From Salticus scenicus (lineage: Eukaryota > Arthropoda > Arachnida > Araneae > Salticidae), in NCBI GenBank assembly GCA_963930645.1, contig OZ005650.1, positions 236,111,688 to 236,175,687 of the forward strand: DNA of 64,000 bases, given 5' to 3'. This document shows positions 1 to 11,600 of this stretch, piece after piece. A program made the position numbers and the translations under genes. The notes under the pieces were generated by a model. It was not told where the DNA came from, made no database searches, and saw nothing but the letters and a program-made list of their open reading frames with translations. The first letter of the stretch is position 1; the number at the start of each line of letters is the position of its first letter.

Positions 1-410
1 AAACTTCAGATTTTCTCGATTTCTTAAGCTTTTAATTTGCAACCCATGGTTAAACATTAGTTACTTCTTTACTTTGCTTTTTCAGTTTTGATTTTTAATC
101 AAACTTAATATACTGCTCATTTTTCTTCTTCTTTTTTCTTTTTTTTTTTTTCTTTTTTTTTTTGTGGGAGTATTAAAAAGTTTTAGGCATTAAATTGATT
201 ACAAAATGTGGTGGTTCATATGCTAAAGAAGTAATGCTAATAAATTTAAAATGGCACAAATCTTTAAATTTTAAATGGTCATAATTCTTCTTGAACATAA
301 ATTAATCACAGTTCATTCAATAAACTTATTTTTCCAAAGTAATATTGTCTATTTGCTTTAATAATATTGTCTATTTACTTACCTCAACTTAATATTTTAT
401 ATTTAAAATA
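1..410. other. AT-rich intronic sequence, no feature
   Basis: Left edge of the window, probably inside an upstream intron of the BTB/BACK gene. It has a poly-T tract near 128-162 and otherwise simple AT-rich DNA. No exon, RNA gene or terminal repeat is visible. Confidence 0.5.
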
Positions 411-1440
411 ATAACCACATTAAAAAAAAATTTTTTAATTAAGTATATAAGAATCCATATGTCTGCCAACCAAAATAACAGTGTAAATACTTAATTTTAT
501 TATAAGTTTTAGTTATTAGATGCATATTATTGTAATACAGTTTTTTACAATGTTTGTAAAGTGTTCACAAAGGTGTAAAAAAAAAAAAAAAAATTGGCAA
601 CCTTGTAATGAAATATTAATTAAATTAAAGACCTTACTTACCGTAAAATCCCGAAAGTAACCCCCCCCCCCTTTTTGAAAAGCAAAACGGATAAATTTCA
701 GGTGGGGGGGGGGGGTTATAATCGAGATTCGTTAAAAAACTATAAAAAAAAAAAAAGAAGAAAAGGGAGGTGATGTTATATTTGATGGAGGGGTTACTTT
801 CGTAATTTTACAGTACTTACTTAAAAAGAAATATTAAAGGCTGTCATTTCTTACATTAAAGGTAAAAAAAAAACTGCGTAATGATTTCATTGATAACATG
901 CATCTGACACTTTATGAAAAATTAGTTAAATTAGAAAAGGGGGGGGGGTTTACTTTCAGGATAGTGGAGACATTTCGCTTTCAGCAAGAAAAGGGGGGTT
1001 ACTTTCGGAATTTTACGGTATACTTCTCCATTTGTCAGCCTTAGTAAACTTGCGGGAGCCCCCCCCCCCCCCTTCTTCAATGGCAGTTCTGTGGAGAAGT
1101 ATAAGTAATTGCTTCTCTCCAAGTTTAAGAAAGTTAACTTTGTAATGATTTGAGGAATTTTAAAAGGTTAAAAAGTCCGAGATTTGTGAAAAATTTCACT
1201 AATACCACATTAAAAAATCATTTTTTGATTAAGTATAAGAATCCATATAGGTCTACCAACCAAAATAACAGTGTAAATACTTCATTTTATTATAAGGTTT
1301 AGTTTTTATACATATTATTGTAATACATTCTTTTACAATGTTTGCAAAGTGTACAAAAAATTGGCAACTTTGGAATGATTTGAGGTATTTTAAAAGGTTA
1401 AAATGTCTGAGATTTGTGAAAAATTTCACTAATACCACAT
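411..1440. repeat. Diverged tandem duplication interrupted by MITE material
   Basis: About 200 bp at 411-620 recur at 1196-1364; both copies share CCAACCAAAATAACAGTG and the sequence around it. A 75-bp segment at 1133-1207, ending in CACTAATACCACAT, recurs at 1366-1440. Together they read as two to three units of about 235 bp, the first separated from the rest by the MITE at 641-813 and a related fragment at 938-1018. No coding potential. Confidence 0.6.
641..813. mobile_element. Small MITE, TA target site, C/G-tract subterminal
   Basis: The ends are inverted: CCGTAAAATCCCGAAAGTAA at left, and TTACTTTCGTAATTTTACAG at right. TA lies directly outside both, as expected for a Tc1/mariner/pogo-type target duplication. 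Poly-C and poly-G runs sit just inside the ends. A second, one-ended relative is at 938-1018 (ends ATTTTACGG then TA). No ORF; the mobilising family is not identifiable. Confidence 0.6.
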
Positions 1441-2938
1441 GTTTCTGTTATAGGTGCAATAAGCTGAGGTACACTTGCCCCAAGCCAAGTATAACCACAA
1501 AAAAAAAAAAAAAAAAGTAAAAAAGTTCATTATTATTATTTTTTAAGTGGCATATTGTTAAACTATAAAAAGCTCATATTTTTAAAAGCCAATTATTTAT
1601 AGTTTATGCCTAAAATAGGACAGAACTGTAAGTGTGATAGCAACTGAGCAAAATGAAATGAAACTTAAACTATACTAAAATATGATCACCCTTACACCCC
1701 ACTACACTCTTTCTTAAAAACGACTCCAATGATTTTCTTCAGATTTTCTTTATAAACCTTCTTTTAGATGTTTTTCCATGTGTCTCAATTGGACGACTCA
1801 TTTTAAAAGTGGTGTAATTCCATATTTTTTAAATATGTATATTTTTGCTTAATTGTATCACATTTAGTCACATCTTTCATTATAAAATTGAAGCAAGTCC
1901 AATAGTAGCATTAAAATATCATAAATGGCATTTTTTTTTTTTTTCTCAGAAAACTAAAACTTCTAAATATTTATTATAAAAATTAAATTTCTAATCTACT
2001 TTAAATTACTATTTTTCTTATAATTTATAGATAACTCTGATTGATATTACACACTAAAAATCGATAACACTTACTGAATCTTGACTATTTTTTCCTACAC
2101 ATAAATTTACAAAAAGCTCGTTATTTCAAAATCCATCTACAAGGAGATAATTCACTTTTACAGTGAACGACCCAATTGGTTACTATAGAAAAAAATAAAT
2201 TGGTGTTCTGATTAGAAAGGTTGATTTGAGGTCTCCAATGTTTTTGTCTTTAAAAAAAAAAAAAAAAGGTCTTCTGATTTTCTTGAAATTAGTTATGTAT
2301 AAACTTCCTTTAGATGTCCTGACTCCTGACATACACAAAGGGACAAAAAAAAAAAGAAAAGCTGCACTTAGTTACTTTAATTTTTCTTTTCAAAAAACAG
2401 TAATTTTATCATTTAAATTTAGGTATGAAACAGAGAGGGATTTTGCCAGATATTGAATATCTGGAGCTCTAATACCTGCTGGATATGGATATCCATTATT
2501 TGGCAAAATGATTATAAATTTCATTCCAATTTTTAAATAATTAAATTGGCCATTTTTGAAGGAAGAATAAAATGATCCGAGTGTGACTTTCTTTTTGTTC
2601 GTTAGTGTATGTGTCAGTTGGTCTGTAGGAAAATTGGTAGCTGTATTGAATATCACAGTTGTGCGGTTATTACACAACATTATCTGTTGTGTAATAATGA
2701 CACAACTTTGATGCCCAATTGTGTGGACTTTTTTTTCTGTGTTGACTGTTTCTTTTCTTTTTTTTCTGCCTTGGTTATTATTATGTAATTATTAAATGTT
2801 TTTGTAATTTATGGTGGTTGTATACAAACTTTTTAGTCAACTAATAGTGAATAACTACTAATTTACTAAAAGTGAAGAATTTATTAATTTAACTGTCTCC
2901 AATTAAATGTTAAGCAAAATGCTAATTTTTTAAAGAAT
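1441..2938. other. AT-rich intronic spacer with one short hairpin
   Basis: No exon or transposon ends recognised. It contains homopolymer A/T tracts and a perfect 13-bp hairpin at 2667-2697 (TTATTACACAACA, 5-nt loop, TGTTGTGTAATAA). Open frames here are short, low-complexity and without recognisable motifs. Confidence 0.5.
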
Positions 2939-2952
2939 GTGCTTTATTTTAG

Positions 2953-3140
2953 GTATATGTATCTAGGTGATGCAATTTTAGAAGACTGGAAGGAAGCAAT
3001 AGATTTATTAAAAGCAGCTCACAAATATCAGATGGAATCGCTAGTTCAGAAATGTGCTCATTATCTTCAAGACCACATTGATCTATCCAATGTTTGCTAT
3101 ATTTATAGTAAAGCTGTCACATATACTTTAAGCCCATTAG
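2953..3140 (+). CDS. BTB/BACK-domain protein, internal exon
   Basis: This 188-bp internal exon follows a polypyrimidine/AG acceptor (AG at 2951-2952) and ends at a GT donor (3141). It begins with the last base of a codon and leaves one base for the next exon. It encodes the end of a BTB/POZ fold (YMYLGDAILEDWKEAIDLLK, then AAHKYQMESLVQKC) and the start of a BACK domain (NVCYIYSKAVTY). BTB-BACK proteins are usually dimeric adaptors, often substrate receptors for Cullin-3 ubiquitin ligases; that role here is inferred from the family. The upstream exon(s) with most of BTB are outside the window. The methionine at 2939 lies before the splice site and is not a start. The split codon completes exactly with the exon at 30646. 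Confidence 0.85.
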
Positions 3141-3269
3141 GTAATAATATTTTTCTATTTGTGTATTTTCCTTTGACATATTTTGTATCAGGATGATAAT
3201 GATGATGATAAAGTATTCTGTAAATCTTTTAAACAGATGAACTTAACGTCCATAATCAGACTTAGGGGG

Positions 3270-3456
3270 TCACAGCATTCCTAGATTTTTACATGTGTTT
3301 TATTATATTGTCAACAACCAATATTTCTGAACAATAATTTTTTAATTATTCTTATAGCAATAAAACCTTCATGAAATAATAAAAATTATAAGTCATGAAT
3401 AATAGTGGTGATACTACAATAAAAAAAAAGCCCATAAAAATTTAGGAATGCTGTGA
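3270..3456. mobile_element. Short palindromic MITE-like repeat
   Basis: TCACAGCATTCCTAGA near 3270-3285 is inverted at about 3440-3456 (TTTAGGAATGCTGTGA), and the match runs on into flanking T/A-rich sequence for about 25 bp. The 140-bp core is AT-rich and non-coding. No clear target duplication was found, so the family is unknown. Confidence 0.45.
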
Positions 3457-3659
3457 TTCCTATCAGACTTCTTGATATCTTAGAGTAAATAAATACAAAA
3501 TTATTTTTGATAAAATCATTTATTTTAATGCACTGTTCTATTTAAATTTAATAATAATTATATTTTTCTTATTCTATATGTGTGTATTGTAAAAAGAGAT
3601 GCTCTTTATGCTGTTTCATTCACATAAAAATTTAATTTTTCACAATTGTTAATATACAT

Positions 3660-4075
3660 AATCTCCTCATCTCCACTGTACCAGTGGCTGAATGGTTCTG
3701 CTCTCGAAGATGTAGATGAGAAGTGTTCGTTTTCCAACTTAGGTTGTGCTTCTTGATCTAGTCATTTGAACTTTAGAAAGTCCTCCTCTCCCCCAAATGA
3801 AGGGCATACCCCCAATTAGGCCCAGGTTTCTAATGTAAACAATTGGCCTTAATTCAAACACCAACATCTAGCCATTCAGAGTTTTTCTCGTTTTTTTTTT
3901 CCGAATTTCATATGAATACACACAGGTTATTAACACCTCAGAAAGTCTCTCTACATACCACCTAGTCATAGAACTCTAGTGCAATCAATTAGCCTTAATC
4001 CTAGTGCTACAATATGATTTTTTCCCCTCCCAAACTTATACTCAAATAATTTCTTTAAAGTATAGTAATTGAAAG
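3660..4075 (+). repeat. Possible tRNA-derived SINE
   Basis: TGGCTGAATGG (3685-3695) resembles a Pol III A box, and GTTCGTTTTCC (3725-3735) is a degenerate B box 40 nt further on, the normal tRNA spacing. The body is less AT-rich than its surroundings and contains a loosely repeated CAATTGGCCTTAAT / CAATTAGCCTTAAT segment. No convincing target duplication or tail was seen, so the call is tentative. Confidence 0.3.
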
Positions 4076-4192
4076 TTTTTACAATTGGTAACTAATGTTA
4101 AAATTTTTTTTAAATATAAATTGCGTTTAAAACTTAAAAGATGCATTTATAAGAAAGCTTATTGAAAAAATATTGAGCTGTTCAATAATATA

Positions 4193-5500
4193 ACACAATG
4201 CGTCAAATAAGTTTTAAGACTGGGTCTGTAAAAATAAATGGAAACAAGAAATTAGTACCTGTTTTGGGTTTTTATTCAAAATAGGACCCTTTGGCTTCAA
4301 TGCACTTTTTACAGTGATTTATTAATGAATCGAACCCCTATTGTAAATCGCTTTGTGGAATGGCCTGCAAAGCAACGCATCGAAGCTGCTTGTATGGTTG
4401 AAATATCCTCAAAATATCGCCCTTTTAACTCATTTGAAGTTTTGGGAATAAGGAGTAGTCATACGGTGCTAAATCGGGTGAATACAGTGGATGGTTCAAC
4501 ACACAGACATTTTTTGCCAAAAATCGACGAATAATAAGGGAGGTGTGACTGGGTGCATTGTCGTGTAACAAACACCAACTGCTTTCAGTTCAATAGTCTG
4601 GACAAATGTGACCAATTCTGGCCATCAAACGCTTTAAAACAGCTACGTAGTATTCACCTGTAATTGTTTGCCCAGTTGCAACAAATTCTTTGTGAATAAT
4701 ACCTTTACTATCGAAGAATGTAATGAGCATTGTTTTTATTTTGGATAGAACTTTCCTTGTTTCTTTGACTTGTGGTGAATTTTGTGGCTTCCGTTCCACA
4801 CTTTGTTGCTTTGTTTCAGGATAATATTGAAAACACTGTGTTTTATCACCTCTAACAATGGACTTCAAGAAGCTTGGATCATTTTCAGCGGCTATAATGA
4901 TGTCTCTGTAATGTGCACCTCTCATTGCTTTTTGTTCAGGGGTTAAAGGGTGAGGAAGAAATGTAGCACACACTTTTATTTTGCCCAAATCTTTATGCAG
5001 GATAGTTCGAATTGTTTCTTTGTTGATGTTTAAAGAGTCTTCCATCATTCTCAGTGTCACACAGCGATCGTTTGTTACGAAATTTTGTACTTTCAAAATA
5101 ACTTCAGGTGTCTTAGATGAAATTGGTCTTACACTATACTGATCATCGTCTAATGTATCTCTTCCGTTCAAAATTCATTTGTGCTACACATAAACATTTG
5201 ATCTACTTAAACAACAGTGAACGTAAACTTGTTTCATGAGTTGATATGTTTCCAAAGCACTTTTACCAAGTTTTGCGTTAAATTTAAATACAGCTCTTTG
5301 TTCCATCTTAAAAAAATCAACATGAAAAAAATTCACTTCTGCAATGAACGCTCGCCTTCTTTCAGCTACTTAACAAAATGCACAAAACTTGTTGGCAGTG
5401 TGCCAGCAGATGATGGACGTTATGACGCATACGCATTTACACTCATAGCACCTTTACAACCTGCGCTCTGGGATGAGTGTTAAAACTTATTTGATGCACG
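4193..5500 (-). mobile_element. Mariner-type element, inactivated
   Basis: A 1.3-kb element of typical mariner size. The left end around 4199 (TGCGTCAAATAAGTTTTAA) matches the inverted right end (TTAAAACTTATTTGATGCA, 5480-5498). TA dinucleotides lie near both ends, but the exact borders are uncertain because the right end runs into a (TA)n tract. It encloses the transposase remnant at 4309-5306. Confidence 0.75.
4309..5306 (-). pseudogene. Mariner transposase remnant (DD34D type)
   Basis: The reading starts at an ATG at 5306 (MEQRAVFKFNAKLGKSALE, a mariner N-terminal helix region) and ends at 4309, about 332 codons, close to the usual mariner length. Recognisable pieces are the linker VCATFLPHPLTPEQK, the first catalytic region VRGDKTQCFQYYPETKQQS (the usual GDE is GDK here), HDNAPSH with the second Asp, and YSPDLAPYDYSLFP with the third. 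Stops and frameshifts interrupt it near 5180 and after 4590, so it cannot make active enzyme. Confidence 0.8.
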
Positions 5501-5825
5501 GTATATATATATATATATATATATATAAACGATAGATATCGTAATAAAATTTAATCTTAAAATTTAGCAATTAATAGATACAAAAAAATACCAACACAAA
5601 AAAAATAGAACTGATTTTAACTTATTGGAAAGACTGACACAAAAATGTTGCGATACAGATTAAGAACTAATAAGAGACAAAACAATTTAAATTACTTATG
5701 CCAACATGAATGATAATAATTAAAAAAGGACCATTAAACTTAATGACAGAGAAAATAAATAAATGTCCACAGAAATAATTGGATAAAAATGCTTAAAATT
5801 AGAAGTAAATACTTATCATATATAT
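5501..5825. other. (TA)n microsatellite and AT-rich spacer
   Basis: A TA run at about 5501-5526 abuts the mariner end. The rest is AT-rich with no ORF or repeat end recognised. Confidence 0.5.
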
Positions 5826-6357
5826 ATAGTAGCGGACCCTTACTTCCTACAACAGCTGACTCCAAAACTGCCAAGTTTCCCCTTTGCTATTGACGGAGAG
5901 CGCAGAATCTTACCAGAAGAATGTAACTGTGAGGTCAGACGGACGCCGCTTCCGGAACACACGTTTTCATAGACAGGAGCTCAAAGCGTTCAGAGAGAGA
6001 GAGCGAGTTGATGGATGGATGGCGATGAGTGCACATCGACGACTGCACCTCGTTCTTTAGACGACAAGTTTTAGCTGTGACAGAGTTCTGCACTAGGCCG
6101 CATACTTTTTTTAAAGTGACCAAAAACAAAAGTTATGAGTGATTTGTTTGTGCTGCGAACTGTGTTAAATGAACTATTGAACGAACATTTTGACTTTTTA
6201 AACGTGATTGTGTTGATCAGCAGTACTACTTTAATTCATATTAACGTTTTTTGTAAATATGTATAAAATATTTTAACTTTCTTTATTAAATTTTAAATGA
6301 TTAATAATTCAGTGAACTATCAGTTTCTGTTTTAAAAGCCCACACTAATGGGCCATC
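5826..6357. repeat. GC-richer island, possible solo LTR
   Basis: Composition shifts sharply upward in G+C at 5830-6100 compared with both flanks, then declines to AT-rich. The block is bounded by (TA)n on both sides and ends CCATCCCACA. The layout resembles an LTR (GC-rich promoter half, AT-rich 3' half), but the start is not the usual TG, no internal retroviral coding is adjacent, and the flanking TA runs hide any target duplication. An old promoter/first-exon fragment is the alternative. Confidence 0.3.
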
Positions 6358-6618
6358 CCACATATATATATATATATCTTTTTTGTTTTCAAAAGTAAAC
6401 ATTAAAAGGAACATATGTATTATTACAGCCAGTTTTCATAAAGGTCCTTATTAGATGTTATTATGATAGAAAGCTGTATTATTTGAGTGTATTAAATTAG
6501 TATCATCACTCATTTCTAAAAATATCTGCAGTAGTAAAAACTTAATGCTTTTTGGGTTTTACTTTATAAGTTTATTATTATGAAATGTTAAAATTATTTA
6601 ATATTTGAACTTTATTAA

Positions 6619-6692
6619 CCATTTCACTGGCCACTGTAGTATGTGGAAGGCTATGTTTCCCCCGAGTTATCTCGGGATGGCCGGTGAAGTGG
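6619..6692. mobile_element. 74-bp piggyBac-type mini-MITE
   Basis: TTAA at 6615-6618 and 6693-6696 flank ends CCATTTCACTGGCCA and TGGCCGGTGAAGTGG, which are inverted repeats of about 15 bp. A TTAA target duplication is characteristic of the piggyBac superfamily. It is too small to code. Confidence 0.6.
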
Positions 6693-6696
6693 TTAA

Positions 6697-7891
6697 ATGT
6701 GTTATAATAAAGTTTAAAAGTTTGAAATAGATTTACTTAATTATATTAAAATGCATTTAAAGATTTATATGCTGTATTAAATTTGATCTAAATTTTGTGT
6801 GCTTGATATAATCTTGCCTTATAAATTAATGTAAATTTTATTAGAAACATTGATCCAGTGGACCAGTGATTATAAAGTTTCACTGCTCACTTTCACTAGT
6901 CCGTTTACTTTCTCTATTAGTTCTTTAACAGAAAATAATTTGCATTGCATTTTCAATTAAACAAAGTATTGGAAAGGGAGGGGTGAGGGGAGAAGAAAAT
7001 AAGAATAAAATTTTATTGGAAATTAGATCATATTAGAAAAAGAAAAAGCTTTAGTGGTCTGGCGGACGACTATAATTTATATTTTACTGGTCCATTAGAT
7101 GTTTTTGTAGTCCTGGACAAATGGAACACCAACAATTTTTAACCCTGCTGTATACCTCCTTCTAAAAATTTTTAAAAGATAATATTTTTAATGGAATAAT
7201 TTATTATCTATGCATCGTAAATAAATACATTGAATATTTTTAGTTACATAATTTCTGCCTTTAATTGTGTTTAATGCACATTTAATTATACATAAAACAT
7301 TATGCGTAGAACATTCCAATATGTAAGTGAAGTTATAAATGCTTTAACTAAGCCAATGGAACAACATGTAGGTATTACAATAAAACTGCATAGCTGCATT
7401 GTAAATTAATAAATAAGCAGGGTTGCCACAATACCTAGAATTCAGGGAAAACCTGGAAATTTCAAGGAATTTGAGAAATCTAACAAAAAAAAAAAAAAAA
7501 AAAAAGTAAAAGTAAAACTCAGGGAATTTTAAAATTTATTGCAAAAACAGAGAAAATTCAGAGAATCCAGAATTTTTTTTTTTTGGAAAAATATTGAGCA
7601 ATAGTTTCAGAATAAAGTTTTGATTTCAGTTTTTTTTTTAAATATATTTAGTTTAATATTTTGGAATTTTTCTATAAATTGTTATTTTGGTGTTTCATAA
7701 TGGGGGTGGGGGGGGGGAGTGTCTATTATAAGGTTTTTTGCACTATTGTGAGTTAATAAAATTAACATATCCTTAGTATGTTCCATTTACTTGTAAACAC
7801 ATTAGATTCTAATGCTGCATGGTTGTGTGTTATCTATTTTACTTTTAAAAGAGGCAGGGAAAACTTGGGGATTTCTTTTGCAGATTTGTAT
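6697..7891. other. AT-rich intron segment with a hAT-like fragment
   Basis: Mostly non-coding. At 7418 there is CAGGGTTGCCACAATACC followed by repeated CAGGGAA/GGAATTT words. This resembles the left end of the hAT-like family seen at 38917-39514 and 45947-46217, but no matching right end is clear. Long A and G tracts occur at 7483-7505 and 7701-7718. Confidence 0.4.
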
Positions 7892-8428
7892 TGTTGTTAA
7901 ATTTCCTCAGTAGCACAGAACATTTTTTTTAAATTACGCAGATGTCACACATATTTTATTTTAATTATATATATTTCGATAAAATAATTTTGCAGGTAAT
8001 TATAATTAAGAAAATCTTCTTACCTGTATTCATCAATCTAGCATCTGTTCTTTATATTCTTGTTTAGACTGCTAAATCATTGTAATACTTTTCTATAAAG
8101 AAATATGTATTAGATTTCAAATAATTTAGCATATAACTAATTGATGGCATGGCCTTTTGCTTTTTAATCGAAATTTAATGAAAAAATTAAGAAAATAAAA
8201 AAGAACATAAATTTGAATTACGGAGCTAATAAACGCTCCGAACGTTAATAAATCTACATTGCTACTACAGATGAAAAGATTACATGTACACTGATGCAGG
8301 TGCAAGCGGTTTCGTAGGCATGCGCAGATGCCTTATTTATTTGACTTCACAGTTCGAATCGAAAGTAGAATGTTTTGATAGTCTGTGAAATATATATATT
8401 GGGCAGATAATTATTATATTTTACAACA
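7892..8428 (-). repeat. Copia 3' LTR
   Basis: Reads TGTTG...AACA on either strand and is equal in length to the LTR at 12677-13213, with no indels seen. The adjoining internal bases (minus-strand AAGGTGGAG just before it) form a short polypurine tract. Confidence 0.9.
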
Positions 8429-8449
8429 CTCCACCTTGCACAATATATA

Positions 8450-11400
8450 TTAGGTCTTCATAAGTTGCAGTTTATCTCTGTGTTTAATGAATGCCGCTTT
8501 AGGTAGTGCTTTAGTAAGCACATTGGCAGTCATATCCTTGCTTGAGATATATTTCAATTTAGTAATTCCTTGTTCTCACAACTGTTTAATTAAATGATAT
8601 TTAACATCAGTATGCTTTGTGCGACTTTGGTACTTATCAGATTCAGTGAGTTTAATGCAGGCCTGGTTGTCTTCATAAATAAGGATTGGTTGATTTTGTT
8701 CCATGTCGAGATCTTTCAGTAGCTTTAATATTGATATTGTTTCCTTTGCTGCATTTCCAGCCGAGATATACTCAGCTTCAGCTGTTGACAGTGTTATGCA
8801 GTTCTGTTTCTTGGATGTCCAGTTAATCGGGTTTTTCCCAACAAAGTATATGTTACCACTTGTAGATTTTCTATCAAGTGTGTCATTTGCCCAGTCAGCA
8901 TCAGCAAAAACCTTTAAAATAGGTTCTTGATCAACATTATATTTTAATTTATAGTCTTTAGTTGTTTTTAGGTATTTAATTACCCTTTTTGCGGCCTCCC
9001 AATCCTTTTCTCTAGGTTGTTCATTTCTATGACTAAGTATATTAACTGCTGCCGAGATGTCTGGTCTGCTTAACGTTGCTATATACAACAAAGCTCTTAC
9101 AGCTTGCCAATATTTGGTGTTATTTGGTAGAATATTTTCAATTTTATCATCTTTCTGGTATCCTGGATCAAGTGGTGTGTTAACTGGTTTGGAATCTTGC
9201 AAATTAAATTTGTTTACAAGTTCATTTATTTTATTTTTCTGATGTATAGCTAATGTCCCATTATCACCTCTTTCTATTTGTATTCCTAAGTATTTGTTTA
9301 CTTGACCTAGATTTGTGATTTCAAATTCGTTTTCAAGTTCCTTTATTACTTCGTATATTTCATTTTTGTTTCCTGCCAACAATATGTCATCGACATATAT
9401 AAGTAAGTAAACTGTATTATTGTCCTTTGTCCTTTTGTATAAACACTTGTCTGATTCCCAGGCAGTAAAATTTAATTTGATTAGTGTATCATTGATTTTG
9501 GTATTCCAAGACCTGGCTGCTTGTTTGAGGCCATATATGGCTTTTCATAATTTGCAGACCTTTTTCTCTTGTCCTGGTATTATGAAGCCTTCTGGCTGGC
9601 TCATAAAAATTTCTTCTTCTAGTTCTCCGTGTAGGAAAGCGGTTTTCACGTCAACGTGAGTTAACTGCAAATTTTTGTACAATGCATTTATCAAAAAGGT
9701 TCTGATTGTTGTATGAGAAGCCACTGAGGCAAAAGTCTCATCATAATCAGTTCCATACTTTTGACTAAAACCTCTTGCCACGAGACATGCTTTGTATTTT
9801 TCAATTTTGCCTGAGTCATTGTATTTTGCTTTAAAAGCCCATTTAGAGCCAACAATGTGTGTATTAGGTGGAGGATCAACAAGATCCCATGTTTCATTTT
9901 TATTTAATGATTTTATTTCTTCTTCCGCTGCTTCTAACCATTTTTCTCTCTCAATAGAATTTTTCATGTTTACTATATCGTCAAATGTTTTCGGTTCAAT
10001 ATAACTTGTATTAGTTGACAGAAAAACAAAACGTTCAGGTGGTACCCCTTTGTTTATTCTATTTGACCTCCTTAGGGTTTGTGTATTCTGTATTTCATTA
10101 TGTTCTTCTGTTACATCATTTTCATTGTTTAGAATAACAGGAATTTTAGATTCTTCATTAATTGCATTTTGGTCAATGTTTCGAGAATGTTCGTGAGTTT
10201 CATGCTCTTTGAGAAATTTTACTGTTCTGCAGATTTTTATGTTATTATTTACATAAATCCTATATCTTTTACTTTTTAGATCATAACCCATAAAAATTCC
10301 TTGCTTCGCTTTATTGTCCAACTTTTTTCTATCAGTTTTGTTCACATAAACATAAGCTTTGCAGCCAAATGTTTTTATTTTTGAGAGGTCTGGTTTCATA
10401 CCAGTCCAAAGCTCATATGGTGTCTTTTCACGGGCACTTGTTGGTAGTCTGTTTTCTAAATAGTTTGCTGTCATTAAAGCTTTTCCCTAAATTATTTAAT
10501 TGACTTTCATTTAACATGCATCTGGTCATTTCGACCAAAGTACGGTTTTTCCTTTCCGCTACGCCGTTCTGTTGAGAACAATGGGGCACAATCAGTTGGT
10601 GTTGTATACCCTCACTTTGAAGAAAATTTTCAAACTCTTTATTCATATATTCACCACCATTGTCAGAATGCAAAATTTTAATTTTTCTTCCAAATATATT
10701 GGAAGTGAGTGCATGGTAATTTTAGAAAGCTTCTAAAGCTTCATATTTATTTTTCAACAGATATATATAAGTGTAGCGGCTGTAGTCGTCTATGAAAGTG
10801 AGAAAATAACTTTTTCCACCCACTGTAGGTGTCTGGAATGGGCCACAGAGGTCGGAATGTATTATTATTATATCTAATGTATGTTTTGTCTTGTGTGTAG
10901 CTACTTTGGGGTAAGAATCATTTTCTAATTTTGACATAATACAAATTTCACAATTATCATCGTGTTTACAATTGTTCAGTTTAATTCCCATTGCCATATC
11001 TTTACTGACGAGTTCTTTTATTTGTGCGATATTTTTGTGTCCTAATCTACTGTGCCATAGTTTAACACAATTTTTATTATCGCAAGTTTGTGTCATGTTT
11101 ATTTTTTCTTCTATATTTTCATTTGTTTTAACTTCATACAAATTGTCAGCTACTGTTGCAAAAATATATTCTTCGTTTTTAAATTTAATTTCACAAGTGT
11201 TCTCTTTAAATATTGCCTGACAACCATTCTCGGTTGCCTTTTTTATTGAAATTAAATTTGTGGCAATTTCAGGAATGAAAAGAGTATCTTTGAGTATAAT
11301 GTGTTTGGTTTCGTGTTTAGAATTTTTTACTTTTAATTTTACATCTCCACAACCTTGTGAGATTACTGATTGACCATTGGCTAACATAACTTGTGTTTTA

Positions 11401-11600
11401 TCATTGTTTTTAAATGATATGAACCTTTCCATACTATTGCATACATGGCTTGAACTCCCGCTATCTACAGTGAACGAGTTTCTGTTTGAATTTCCTACCA
11501 CAAAAGTTAGATTTTTCATTTTATTTTCCGTTTCTCGTATCATATTTGATCTTTGTTTGTTTTTATATTTATTGCGATTGTAGAAGTTGCTTTGATAGTT
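8450..11600 (-). pseudogene. Copia pol (PR-IN-RT-RNaseH), broken
   Basis: Protease: TVDSGSSSHVCN. GAG-pre-integrase: LWHSRLGHKNIAQI and CEICIMSK (zinc-binding H/C). Integrase core: HSDLCGPF, FIDDYSRYTYIY, then SDNGGEY and NGVAERKNRTL. RVT_2: WAFKAKYNDSGKIEKYKACL, ARGFSQKYGTDY, VDVKTAFLHGEL, LLIYVDDIMLAG (YVDD active site). RNase H: TLSTAEAEYISAG and YEDNQACI. Defects on one backbone: in-frame TAA at 10722-10724, a +1 frameshift near 10482 (A-run), in-frame TGA at 9545-9547 and 8576-8578; both TGAs fit CGA decay. The true C-terminus is a TAA at 8450-8452, just inside the 3' LTR. Confidence 0.9.

Noticed and set aside
2939..2952. ATG at 2939 as a start for the BTB exon protein
   Set aside because: It lies upstream of a good polypyrimidine/AG acceptor, and the protein enters the BTB fold in its middle, so the exon is internal.
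9420..11583. Several plus-strand frames over the Copia element
   Set aside because: Antisense shadows of gag-pol, which has clear domain motifs on the minus strand.
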